Origin: Tulasnella sp. 424
Lineage: Eukaryota > Basidiomycota > Agaricomycetes > Cantharellales > Tulasnellaceae
Assembly: GCA_019633425.1 (NCBI GenBank)
Contig: WSUB01000212.1
Coordinates: 1-62,381 of the forward strand
Direction: 5' to 3'
DNA length: 62,381 nt
Part shown: one piece after another, positions 36,352 to 48,087 of the stretch
Numbering within the stretch: the stretch's first letter is position 1
Layout of the letters: the number at the start of each line of letters is the position of its first letter
Position numbers and translations under genes: made by a program
Notes under the pieces: generated by a model
The model's input: only the letters and a program-made list of their open reading frames with translations
Database searches by the model: none
Told to the model about the DNA's origin: nothing

Positions 36352-38013
36352 GGTTGGGTTGTTGTAGTCTCAGAACATCAGACTGCTAGGCCTCGGCCTC
36401 CCTCTCGGGCTCGGTCGTGCTAGTAGTCTGATACCCAACTTTAAACTGGCCCATTTGGTTCTTGTATGTGGCGTGAGACCCCAGGTACAGTCCCTGGTGG
36501 GATGCTGGGTGGAGTGCTGGGACGTAACGCAAACCCCTTGCAGAGTTCAAAGTTTGCTAGGACGACCAAGCCCGAGAAGGAGGTCCAGCAGTCTGAGGTT
36601 CTGAGACTAGGGATTCTGAGAGGGCGGTAAGGTCGAGGAGATCGACGCGTCTAAGGCCATTGACGAAAAGAAGGGACAAGGATTTTCCGACGGCGCACTG
36701 CCTCGTGATTTCTGATGATGACCGAAACACCCCGTCGTCGATGCTTTGCGATCTTCTTCTTTGGCAACTCTCTGGCGTGATTCGTAGGGTTTCCGTGTAA
36801 GAACAGGCTTCAATTTTCGTAGTGGGTGAATAAATCCGCGCCGTCGGGATTTCAACCTTGACTGTTGCCCACCCCCGAGATAGCGTTGCAGAGGCCGCAA
36901 ATGGACAACGACAACGACAACAACCCCACCACTGTTCCCCCTCCCCTCCCCGTCTATTATAGCACGATATGAGCAATTTCATGTCGCCACACTGCTCACC
37001 AACTAGTCATGAAAGTACTATGTAAAATCCTGGATTCAGATTTTGGCTTTGACAGACAGGGTCTACATTAGATGCGCCGGGGTACAACCTCCGCCCCACA
37101 ACAGCAGGCGTACAGATGGCTAAATAGCTACGCGTATAGGCTTTTAGTCCTTGTTATTTCTCTCGTTGCTCAAAAGATGCAGGCTGATTTATAATTAAGC
37201 TTTTCTTCACGGGGTAAAAATGTACTGAAGCTTCAGGCTGTGCCATGACGTCATGGTAGGCCAAGACAGTTCTGCAGTGGTCAACACATAGTATTGCGCT
37301 CGTCGCAATTATGTAATATGGAATGTCCACGCGAGGAGTCTCAACGTCCGCTTCTCCCGCCGCTGCACGAACAACGCGCCAACTTCCACCAAAAGGCAAC
37401 TCATTTGGCAGCGGGAGGATCGATTGGCGTGGTTTGGAACGACATCCCGTGCACCCGCCTGCACAACCCAAGCACCACTCCTATCAGTCTGACCTCACCG
37501 TTATTACCGAAAGCCGTAGAACGTAATACCCCCTCTAGTACTCCGAGCCACGAGTTTAGTCCATCCTCCGATTCGTCGCCGCCAGCGGCGTCGAGCAGGT
37601 CCTGGTATGGAACCGGTAGGCTATATCGGAAGCGACTCAAATGATAAGCAGTAGGGGACGTTTTATATGACCATTGGACTCCTGGAGTCAAACACGAAGA
37701 GCACCCGCCACGATGGACTTCGCAAAGCTGGAGGGGATGTCGTGACGACGTGGAGGTGAAAGGGAAGAAGTGTCATGTGACGAAAGAGTGAAAAAGGAGA
37801 GTGCATGCAAAGGAGTGATCTACAAAACATAAACCACAGCATAGTAGCAGAGTTGTTCATAATACAATGAGCGAGGTGGGACATAAAATCGAAAGGAACA
37901 TTCACGAAAACAAGCCGGACGAACGCACAAAGCGTATATGGAGTAGCCTCGTAAAACGAGAGTCATCAGTTGAACAACGCTCTCAGCGTACGAATCAATG
38001 AAGACCTACCTCA
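36352..38013. other. Intergenic: G5 5' flank and K5 3' flank
   Basis: The part at 36350-36560 is unique here, replacing the usual G-copy upstream sequence. The part at 36600-37190 is the GRDP 5' module (CAACGA-like tract at about 36903-36925). From about 37200 to 38013 it matches the kinase 3' flank of the other units. No gene was seen. Confidence 0.55.
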
Positions 38014-41000
38014 TCACAAAGCGTGGACAAGTACGACTGGAGAGGATCCGTCAGCGTTGATCCAATCGGTTGCTTCGAGGTCCTGGAGGAGTGCCGAAAT
38101 AGCTGAACACTTCTCACTCATCGGCCCTCCCATTTGCGCGTACATTTCGCGCGCCTCCGCACAAACGGCATTCGCATCGACAAATTTGCCTTGGAGAACG
38201 TGTAATTCCATCAATTCATCTAACACCTCGGCTTCACCCTCCACATCTACAATCTTAGCATATGCTACACGCGCGTTGGCGAAGCACTCCTCCGCCTCGT
38301 CATGTCGACCCTGCTGGACGTACAATTTTCCAAGACTGAGCAACTCCGTGGCTTCACCGCGAACGTCATCCATGCTTGAGAATATAGCTTGCGCAAGGCG
38401 GTAACACTGCTCCGCTTCGTCATACGTGCCCTGCTTGAAGTGGACATCGCCGAGATCATCCAAGGTCCCTGCGCGTGCTGCATCATCGCCGATTCGCGCA
38501 TATACAGCTTCAGCTTGCATTAGCGCCTCTTTCTCTTCTTCAAACCTCGAATGGGACCTGAAGATCTGTGACAAAAGCAACGAAGCACGGGCTTGACCCT
38601 GCTCGTCGCCAATGCTGATCCAGGTGGCAAGGGCTTCGGTAGCAGACTCCTCAGCATCAGGGTGCCTGTACTGGGTATGATAGACTTCCCCGAGTTCTAG
38701 GAGTACCTGGGCCTTGCCGATACTGTCCTCGGCATGATCATAAGAGGCAGCTGCTAGGCGGTAGGACGCCTCGGCGTCGTCGTATCTGCACTGGTCGCGA
38801 TAAAGCATTGCAAGGCCCCATATTGTGTCCCCAATACGGACGCCGTCTCCAATGCGAGAGTAGATGTTGTGGGCCTCGTTGAAAGCCATTTCAGCCTCGC
38901 TGGTCCTCGACTGAGCGCGATAGCTACTACCTAGGCTGAGTAACGCGTTTGCGGTACCCTGGTCATTGCCGATACGGGAGTGGATCTCGTGGGCTTCTGT
39001 GAAAGCTTTTTCCGCCTCCTGATACCTTGAATGATCGTGATTTATATATCCCAGGCCTCTCAACGCGCTTGCGGCACCCAAGTCATTGCCGATGCGAGTG
39101 TGGATGTCGTGCGCTTCCGTGAAAGCCTTCTCGGCCTCCCGATACCTCGACTGAGCGAGATAAATATCCCCCAGGCCATCCAGCGCGTTTGCAGCGCTTA
39201 AACCATTGCCGATGCGAGCGTGGATGTCGTGCGCTTCCGTGAAAGCCTTCTCCGCCTCCCGATACCTCGACTGAGCGCGATAAACCTCCCCCAAGCCGTA
39301 CAACGCGGTCGCGGCCCCCATGTCATTACCGCCGCGAGAATGGATGTTGTGGGCGTCCGTGAAAGCCTTCTACGCTTCCCGATACTTCGACTGGGTGCGA
39401 TAAATACTCCCCAGGCCGTCTAGCGCGTTTCCGGCACCCACATCATTGTCGATGCGAGCGTGGATGTTGTGCGCTTCCGTATAAGCCTTCTCCGCTTCCT
39501 GATACCTCAACTGAGCGCGATAAACATCCCCCAAGCCGTCCAACGCGTTTGCGGCACCCATGTCCTTGCCGAAGCGGGCGTAGATGTCGTGCGCATCCGT
39601 GAGAGCCTTCTCCGCCTCCAAATACCTCGATTGAGCGCCGAGGGCGATTCCAAGGCAATTCAAGGCATCGGCCTCCACCAACTGGTTTTTCGTTCGACTC
39701 GCAAGAATGAGGGCTGACCGGAAGTGGGACTCGGCGATCACTGGATTGCTTTGAAGGTCATATGTTCTCCCGAGCTCAACCAGTAAGTCCGCCGATCGCA
39801 CCTTCGGACCATTGGCGCGATAACCGGAAGGAGTTGAGGAAGGCTTATAGAGGGCCATTTCAGAATCGTTGTTGTCGCTCTTTGTCACGTCACTCACCAT
39901 ATGTCCAACCTTTAGCTGAAAAGTCGAAGCATCAATCCTCTTGGCTGGCTCTGAGAGCCAACAATCCGTCATTAAACCGCAGAGCATGAGAACCAGCGAC
40001 AGTTTGATGTCCTTCCGAATCGCGGGTAGTTTTCCTTGTAACGTGTGCACCACAATGGCGGACTGGAGATTGAGACCCTCAAACGGGATTTTCCCAGTTA
40101 CAATCTAATATGGAGCCGCGGTTGTGAGGTACTAGATGATTGAAAGAAACTAACCCGGGCTAGACTCACTTCCCAAGAAACCCATCCTAAAGCCCACATG
40201 TCGCTGGGCAGATCTTGGACCCCGTTATTTAGCACTTCGGGAGCTGTCCACCGCAGAGAGAACTTTGGCCCGGTCAGGGTGAGCTCCATGGTGGAAGCGT
40301 TGAACTCGACCTTTGGGGCGATTGGCATTGCGGCTGCGTCTTCGCAGACCGGAGCGACAGCCGACGCGTTGTCCGTTTTCCCCGGGGCGAGGTCTCGTCT
40401 AATGCGGGCCGACCCAAAGTCGGTGATAACGGCACGGTAGGAGGAGTTGACAAGGATATTAAACTGAAGAGCGATTAGGTTAGGTGGAAGTTTCTGAGAA
40501 AGGGAATCGAGCGACTCACAGATTTGAGATCGCCATGACAAATAGGAGGTTGTCGGCTGTGCAAGTACTCTGGTCCCTTCGCTGTATCTTGAATCTACAA
40601 AGACCTAAAGGTCGGTGGCTAAAACACTTCATAGCGCTGTAGGTCACACTCACCAGAGATATTCGTTCTGGGATATCCCACTCGCCCGACTGCAAAAATT
40701 CTCGAACATTGCCATTCCCTTCCCAAGGCAAGATCATCCAAGCGTCTCCTTTCTGTATGTCTTCGACGAATCCGATGAGCCGAATGATGTTCGGATGGGA
40801 AAGCGATACCATCACACTGAGTTCATTGACGAAAGACTGACAAAGAGCAAGCAGTGAGGAGTCAGAACGGTCAAACACACGTTGCAGCTGATGATACCTT
40901 GAAAAACTTTGCGGACTCTTCCACATCATCTCGATTCCACTCGAGCTTTTTCACAGCCACCTTCTCCTCGTGCAATATGTTCTGGAATGCTTCGGGGGGA

Positions 41001-41222
41001 CTGAGAGTTCCGATGACAACGACGCCTTGACCGCCTTTTATGGCCGTTTGGGTTTCTTTCATTTTGATTCTGGCCCGATCGATTCGACGGGGTATTCCAA
41101 CAAGGATTTCACGCTTGAAGATACTATATCAATAACCATGCTCTTAAGTCGGGAAATATCCTTACAGCCTTCTTCAACTTTTCGTCTCCGAGCGGAGACG
41201 CCATCGAGCCGGAGGCCGCCAT
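38014..41222 (-). pseudogene. Protein kinase-TPR fusion K5 with a nonsense codon
   Basis: Exons are 41222-41166, 41113-40898, 40836-40654, 40594-40520, 40463-40170, 40104-39898 and about 39801-38014. The kinase part is intact (GIKGGQGVVVIG, VAVKK, HGDLKS, DFGSAR, TAPEV). In the third to fourth TPR, SKYREAEKAF has become SKYREA-stop: the expected GAG codon is TAG at 39372-39370. The frame reopens at once and continues through about 14 repeats to 38014, so a single base change separates it from an intact gene. The usual junction acceptor GGTCAG is changed to GGTCCG, but an AAG one codon later could serve, or the intron may stay in frame. A truncated kinase with three TPRs is the alternative product. 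Confidence 0.8.
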
Positions 41223-42666
41223 TCAATGTTGAGGTCAAGATGCAGAGCAAGCAAAAATCCTGGAGTGGGAAGGGAGCAAAGTAGATTGCCGGTGGGAGAG
41301 AGGCAAAGTGGTTTGGGGGGCTGATGAGGACCAACGCCAACGTTCGCTTTTAAAATCACGGGCACAAATGCAGGTTGTCCACCAGCCTCACCTTCACAAT
41401 TGTCCACAAAAAACATACACGAGTCCAAAATATCCTTCACTTACCCTCACAGCTTTTTCGACTATGGGGTTCGCCTTCGAGGCAATAACTTCAAGGAAGG
41501 ATTTAGTCCGCAATGCTCCTACTTAAACGGCCGTTCGTGCATCCTCAGACATCCAGCTTGTAAATATCAAAACCCAAGGAGGCTCTTTTGAGAGTAGAAG
41601 GACTGGTTCTTGTCTAGAGCGGAGGAAAGGTAGTTGTTCGTGCAAGGGAGGATCTCATTGAGATAGCAAAGTTCCATGGTCGCTTTCGCTTGGTGGCAAT
41701 CTGTTTGTTTGTCGTTGTTCCGCTCACGCCGAGAACCGTCCTCTGAGACCTGTTCAAAGTAATGCTTCCAGCTAATTTAACCGAGTCACATGCAAGTAGC
41801 TATCATTAAATGCTTTTCCCACTCGTTTAGCCGCTCGTGCGATCGTTATACCATCCGAATACTCATATCCTGCTGTCGACGTATCAGCAGTTTCTATTTC
41901 GAATCCCCAGCGGAAAGATACAATGCAAGCCCCAAAAGATAGCTATGAACCCATAATCGCGTGATCAAGCTAGAGGGGCAGTTTTAATTTCCGGGTCTCC
42001 GCCGGCACCGCTTCAACGAAGTAGTTCCGAGCTGGGTTGGCCGTTCTAAGCTGAGTAATACCAGCGACCATGCCCTAGCTCGTCGGACGACAATATATCC
42101 TGGAACGGTAAGTCGCATTCGTGCTGCCCTCGATTGAAAGCTGGAACGTAACGGTCCCTTTCTCTCTACTACCATGCGTGGAGTGCAATTCCAGAGGACC
42201 GTTTCATTCTGATTGCCAGCGAGCCTTGTGGATACACCGTAAACGAGGGACTTGGCTCCCTCAGCGAAGAAGAATACATAGTCGTCTCCCCGCCGCCGCC
42301 GCAGCGAGCGTTGAGAGCTCCAAAAGGTCAAGGGAAAGTGCGCACCTTTTAGCACAGTCCTAGCGAGACCAAGGCTCAGTCAGAACGCGTTTATCTCAAG
42401 CGGCCTCCCGACTCTGTCTCACTTGTCCTTTTGTCAGCAATGCCGTTCTGCCCGATAGGGGGTACTAAACCAAGTCCAGAAGCGGGCACCGCTGAACATC
42501 ATTCCGGCTTGTATCGAGACCTTGGAGTCCTGCTGGGGTAGATCACTGGCATCGAGCTCGGGGGGGATGAGAGGGTGCATCCCTTCCATCGGTAGTGATT
42601 CTGGATCTATTTCTTCCCAGATACACGATTCATTGATCATCTGTGCCAAGTACCCCCGCTGCTGCA
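41223..42666. other. K5 5' flank and G6 3' flank
   Basis: The part at 41230-41950 matches the 5' flank of K4 (31940-32600). The part at 41980-42660 matches the sequence downstream of G5 (32620-33400). Together with the genes this shows that K4-G5 and K5-G6 are duplicates of one two-gene unit. No gene was seen. Confidence 0.6.
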
Positions 42667-45620
42667 TTAACCTCCGCCACATCCACCTCCGCCGCATCCA
42701 CCCGACATGGCGCCCATAACACCCCAAGAAGCGTTCCATTGAGCAAGTGACATGTCCCGCATGTAGGTGCTGTCTCCACGCTACAATTGATTGACAACGC
42801 ATTCGTAATCGTCAGCCATGAAGGTTTAAGCACAGTGTGAGGGTTGAACATGTCTGACCATCATCACAGAGTACTTGAGAGATTCCAAAGGGCCGCCTCG
42901 CTTCTGATCAAACTGCGCGCCACACAGGCCGTTCATCCCGTTCCCTTTGCAGCACTCTCCCGATGCAAAAGCGCTTTGAAGTCCAGTCCCCGAAAGGGTT
43001 GTACAATCGCCTTGGCTAGTTAAACGGTTTCGAGGTCAGTTGATAAACCGCACGATTTCTTGAAAAGTAAAACTCGCCCAAACTTGCTGAACGGATATCT
43101 AGAAGCAGGAATGTCTTAGTTGGTCCCTAGCGGATTTACAGGGGATGAGGTGAGATACTCACTGAACGCCACACTGAACGGGACACAAAAACGAGGGCGT
43201 ATGATCGGCCCCCCTCTTTTGCATGATCTCCCCCCACTGATCCGCCTTCCCTTTCTCGACGCTCTTTCCTAACTCTTTCGCCCTCTTCGCCAATTCGCGC
43301 CTCCTCAGCTGTGCTTGTGCCGCGTTCGGTTCACCGGGATTGATAATGGCAACGGCATCATGATCTGAAGGGTGAGTTTGTTCGGCAGCTTCGTCCGAGG
43401 GAGAAAGTAGATCCGGTCGAGGGTTTTCCACTGGTTTCTCTAGAACGGATTTGGATTTCCCCTTTTTTGAGAAGAGTGAGAACCCGGAACCGCTTGAACC
43501 GCTTGAGGGATCTGGGGGTAAGCAACCGCAGACAGAGTAGGGCACTCCGAAACGGGCCTAGCGCGAAGCGTTCGGTCAGATCCCAGGGAGGGAGGTAAAG
43601 GTTGTTACACACCTTCCAAGCTGCTGCGGTTTTGTCATAGGCATCGGACAGTGCGCCTTGGCCAACCTTGTCGTCGTGATCCGGTACCTATGGCGCATAA
43701 ATAAGCCAATGTACTTCCCAGGGCGAGCGGGTAGAGCACATGATCAAATACGCACAATGCCGATGACGTCTTTCAACTTGCGACTATAAGCAGCAAAAGG
43801 GAGTTGATGAGTACACAGTCGCTGAAAGCGGCCAATTCGAACTCACTAGGAATCACAAAGCAGCTGATGCGTATGCCACGCAAGATCAATGTCCTACCCG
43901 ATCAGCAACCCGCGTCAGCGAAAATCCACCGTAAAACCACTCGTCCCAATCTTCTTCGGCACCTACCAATGTCGGAACAACGAAGTTCCCCGGCGTAGAA
44001 GCCATAAGGTCTAGAAAGTGGTGATATCGCACAACGCAACGAGTTAAAGTATCGTGATCTTCTTCCCATCGAGCTTGTTCGGTGAATCCGAGATTTACCA
44101 TCTTTTCAATAAAGTTTATTTGGCGGAGGACCTAGATGAAATGCATGGATGGTATCAGGCTTTTGGTAAATCATGGAATGGGAGGTGAACACAGGTACTC
44201 ACTGCACTTGCCAAGTCCAGAGAGAATGGGCCTGGCTGACGGTATGCTGATAAGATCACGTTCAAACTTCAAGAAAATTAACCTCCCGAATATGGACCTC
44301 CGGTTATAACGTAGACCTACGGCCTCGGTGTAGCAATCCATGGCTGATTCTTCTTCCCCAACATCCCGATCCTAGTATAGTCCTCCACAGCCTTCATCGA
44401 CCACCCGATTTGTTTCCCCCAGATTTCTGCTGGCGCTGGAACTGTTGTTTCACGCAAGCTGAGGACGGTCGCCGTTAGCATTTCAGACCATTGGGTTTCG
44501 GCCGGGACACCGGCTTGATAGTCGAGTATGGTGTTCCTGAGAACGGAAGTGAAGGTGAGGGCGGAGTGAACGGGAGGGCTTATGGGTCGGATGATGTAAC
44601 GTACGCGAGGAAGGAGCCTTCCGGGTTGGCGATGCATTTCTCCATATCTTCGTAAAACTTCCGAACTCCAAGGGTCTGTAGCGGGAAATTCAGACAGATA
44701 GGTCAGCGAGAACAGACGATGCCCATTAACACGTGTTGGCCAAACATCTCTATTAAACGTGAATCTGCAATTGTTGCAAATGCACCCGAAGCCTCGTTGG
44801 GCAAACCCATCGCCTTTGTATGTAATCCAAGGGACGGTGTTAGGCTGAGAGCAACTTGGACAGTAGACAGGGACAGTTTCGTCGGAGGTTGTGTTTAGGG
44901 AATATTCAAAGGGTTGGCTAGTAAATGCAGTGAAGGCAGCTACACGTCCTCCGGAAGGAAGGTGAGGGAGCAGGGTTTCGTGATCGATTGATCCGGCTAG
45001 TTGAATCAGCGGGAAAGACCTGCCCGTGTTTAACAATGTTAGCAAGCTGCGATTGGTCCGGAAGACGACGTGACTTACCCGACTCGAAGCAGACCCGGAA
45101 GCTTACGAAGACAGTCTTCGTAGTAATTTCGTGGATTGAGCATGTACGTGTGCCACACCATCACCACATCCAACGGGGGAACTTCATTCGGAGTCAGCAC
45201 CTTCGGCCCTTCACCAAGAGCCTCCTCCTGCCCTTCCCCGCCAATCATCCGAACCGCCCATTGTTCAAAACGATAGACAGCACGCTGAAGGAAGACCGCC
45301 CATCGCTCGTCAGGTTCCATGGTAATGTCCGCTTTCCCTTTAAACGTCCTGACTTCCTCTCGAAGACGATGGAAAGCCCCGAGTAGGACTAGGTGAGCTT
45401 GAAGATCCGACGGCGTGACCTGAGCTTTGACATATTGGTCTTTGATCTTGAAGTGATTGGGAAGCTTGTCATCGATGCCTTGGGAGGGTACGAAGATGCT
45501 TGGGGGTGCGCTGGAATCGTCGTATCCTGGCAATGCATCCGAACCTCCACTCACTGGCGGTGCAGCGTAAGGTGGAGCTTCGTTAGGTGCACTGGAGTAC
45601 GAAGGGGGAGGTGCTGCCAT
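42667..45620 (-). CDS. GRDP-like protein G6, intact
   Basis: This encodes a GRDP-like (formerly DUF1399) protein of about 715 residues. Exons are 45620-45079, 45019-44746, 44675-44605, 44536-44321, 44266-44203, 44131-43967, 43893-43847, 43783-43756, 43687-43613, 43557-43163, 43015-42859 and 42780-42667; all phases agree. The N terminus is Pro/Ala-rich with PPSY (a PPxY motif). Exon 1 ends with the first signature, DVVMVWHTYMLNP. Exon 2 has CPSC and a later CNNC, a possible metal-binding ribbon. Exons 6-7 join to PTLDIDLAWHTHQLL, the second signature. Exon 10 is Lys/Glu-rich and probably disordered. The end is GECCKGNGMNGLC and then CGGGGCGGG. The donor after exon 11 is GTCAGA where paralogs have GTAAGA, so the last splice may be weak. 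The molecular function of fungal members is not established. Confidence 0.85.
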
Positions 45621-46402
45621 GGTTGTTGAGAGGCCGATAAGGCCGAGAAGATCGACGCTTATAAGGCCTTTGAAGAAAAGAAGAGACGAGGATTCTCCGA
45701 GGACGCACTGCCGCGTGATTTCTTTGGATGACCGAAACACCCCGTCGTTGATGCCTTGTCTTCTCCTTTGACACCTTTTTAGGTCATAAAATTTCTGTGT
45801 AAGACATGCTGCGCCTTTCGCTGCAAATTGAGGGCATTTTGCTGGATGAACGCGATTTGGATTGGTCCAAGAACGCGAAGAGACGGAGATGCGTGAGTAT
45901 TGCTCGTCGTGACGTTGGAAAATCCTCCTGAATGAACAAGTAACTTCCGAGTTTCTTCGTATCTAGACGCCTCTTGTATTTTTAGGTCGCTGTCTTGTGA
46001 TTTGTGATTCGCTTAGCTCCGGCGACAGCCAAGCCGTTCCGTTCTATCCAGTACAGAGGTTCAGAGTGCCGGTATTGAGGTGCACTACGTATCGCGTGAA
46101 CGAACGATATAATTTCGAGGACCGTTTATTCTTGATCTAAAACTGGGGAGGACTTGAGGAGGGTACGTATACGGAAGTGTCGAAGGAGTGTTTGTTTTTC
46201 AACATCAGGCGGATACGGACATAAGGGTTACATTTCCGGGTCTAACGCCGTGACATCACTTTTGCGGAGGTCCTATGTTTGCCAACAACCACAAATTTCC
46301 AGCAACGTGTCAGTAAATGGTCCTAAAGATACCTTTCATTCTTCTTGTATCAAAGCTATTGAAGTTATAGTACCCGACTGGGAGTAGAACGTTCTAAAAA
46401 TA
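45621..46402. other. G6 upstream region
   Basis: The part at 45830-46130 resembles 51220-51700 and 55790-56160, each upstream of a GRDP copy. It is the likely G6 promoter and 5' UTR area. Nothing else was recognised. Confidence 0.5.
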
Positions 46403-47085
46403 TCATAGAAACTCATGTCTAGATTCGCAAATGACGCTCCGATGGGTGAAACGAACCTGTATTATGAGCTGATCTCGATGAGAAGGATCTTGATATATGA
46501 CCGGCAGACCACTGAGCGTAGCCCAACTCCCGCTAGAGGTTGCCGCCTCCGAGCTTTGGATGGAGGTCGGGATGTCAGTCTCAATCAAGCTATGGGCAAC
46601 CAAGTCCGCTTTTACCATGACAGAAGCGTATTTTAGAGATTCAACTGGACCTCCTTTCGGTTGATCAAACAGAGCCACACAGAGCCCATTCATGCCGTTC
46701 CCTTTGCAGCATTCGCTAGCGCCAAAGTTGCCTCGGACTCCACCACCTGAAAGAGCCGTGCAATCTCCTTGGCTGGTGGTCGCGGGCTAATTATCTCGTC
46801 AGAGTCGCTGATTGAAGACGCAAAATCAAAATATGTGATTGGACGCACCCGAATTTGCCGAATGGATCACTTCCCAGAACACAAGACAACTACATAAACG
46901 TGTCAGTGGGAGAATGGTCTGTGACGCTTATGATGCTCACTTTTCCCCACACTGAACCGGACATAAAAATAACGAGATGTGGTCGCCCACTCGGATCACC
47001 TCTCCCCATTGATTTGCTTCGCCTTTCTCGACACTCTTACTAAGCTCCTTGGCCCTTTTAGCTAACTCTCGTCGTCGTACTCTAG
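46403..47085 (-). pseudogene. 3'-end fragment of a G9-type GRDP gene
   Basis: The minus frame 46693-46403 reads MNGLCVALFDQPKGGPVESL, closely matching the last exon of G9 (56713-56398). It is preceded at about 47085-46880 by part of exon 10 (AKELSKSVEK-like segment). Similarity stops abruptly at 47085 inside exon 10, where the sequence switches to a GRDP 5' module (47086-47340). Exons 1-9 are absent. Together with the flank at 45830-46130 it forms a truncated duplicate of the G8-G9 intergenic region (about 55700-57030). Confidence 0.75.
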
Positions 47086-48087
47086 CATTGTATGATACGA
47101 GCAATTTCAACCGGTCATGAAACTTGTATGCAACATCTTGGGTTCAGATTTTGGCTTGGACTAATGAGACGCGTCGTGATACACCCTTCGCCCCACAACA
47201 GCAGGCGTACATATGGTTAAACAGCTGCGCGTACAGTCCTTGTTGCTTACGTTGCTCAAAAGGTGCAGGTTGATTTAAGCCTTTCTTTCACGGGATAAAA
47301 ATATACTGAAGCTTCTTGCTGTGCCAGGACGTCATCGTATGCACCTCACTAAGATCTACCCTTAGAGCATTTGGGGCAAACCTCTTCTGGTCCTCAATTG
47401 TGTAATCCGACAAGCATAGCTGAATTCATGCCCGTCGAATGGTCGATCTCATACACAGTCTGTTAATAGCTGGAGATCGAAGGAGGAGAGTCTCGGAGAA
47501 CGGCGTCACCGGTCGACGAACTTGATGCCTTCACCTGTAGGTCGCCCGGACGTCCACTTGTGAGTCAAAAAAACAATGATTATAGTAAAGAGCTGAATCT
47601 CAAGTTACTGCTGTCGCTGCGAGCAACCCCTCAGTCACTCCTCCAGCGACGTTGCAATTCTCCAACAGCTCGCGTACGCGGACATAAGTTTTTTTGGGGT
47701 TTAATGTTGTGATTTTGGTTTTGTGGTGGATATTAGTTTTTTATGTTTTGTGTATCTTTGACGAGACGGTGTTACGATTCATCCTTTTGCATAGGATCGG
47801 CAAATTCTCCTGGGGCTACTTATCATTCCGGTTCCTTTAAAGTTACTTTTCACAAATGACCGTTGCCCTGTCTATAGAAACTCATGCCAGTGATTCTAAA
47901 TTTGGAAGTGGCGTTGCGATTGGTAAGAAGCACCTAGACTACAAGCTGATCTCGGCAGGAAGGATCGAGGATCGGGGTCGGGAGCACCTCCAGGACCTCC
48001 ACCACTGCCGCTTTGCGCTCAACGAAATAACGGTCGAGTAGATACAAAATTCATTGATCATCTGTTCCAAATACCCCCACTGCTGCA
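47086..48087. other. Intergenic: GRDP 5' module and unassigned DNA
   Basis: The part at 47086-47340 is the repeated GRDP 5' module seen near 37000-37250. The part at 47340-47850 is unlike the rest of the window, with a T/G-rich stretch at about 47690-47770, and no gene was recognised. The part at 47880-48060 resembles the 3' flank of other GRDP copies. Confidence 0.5.
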
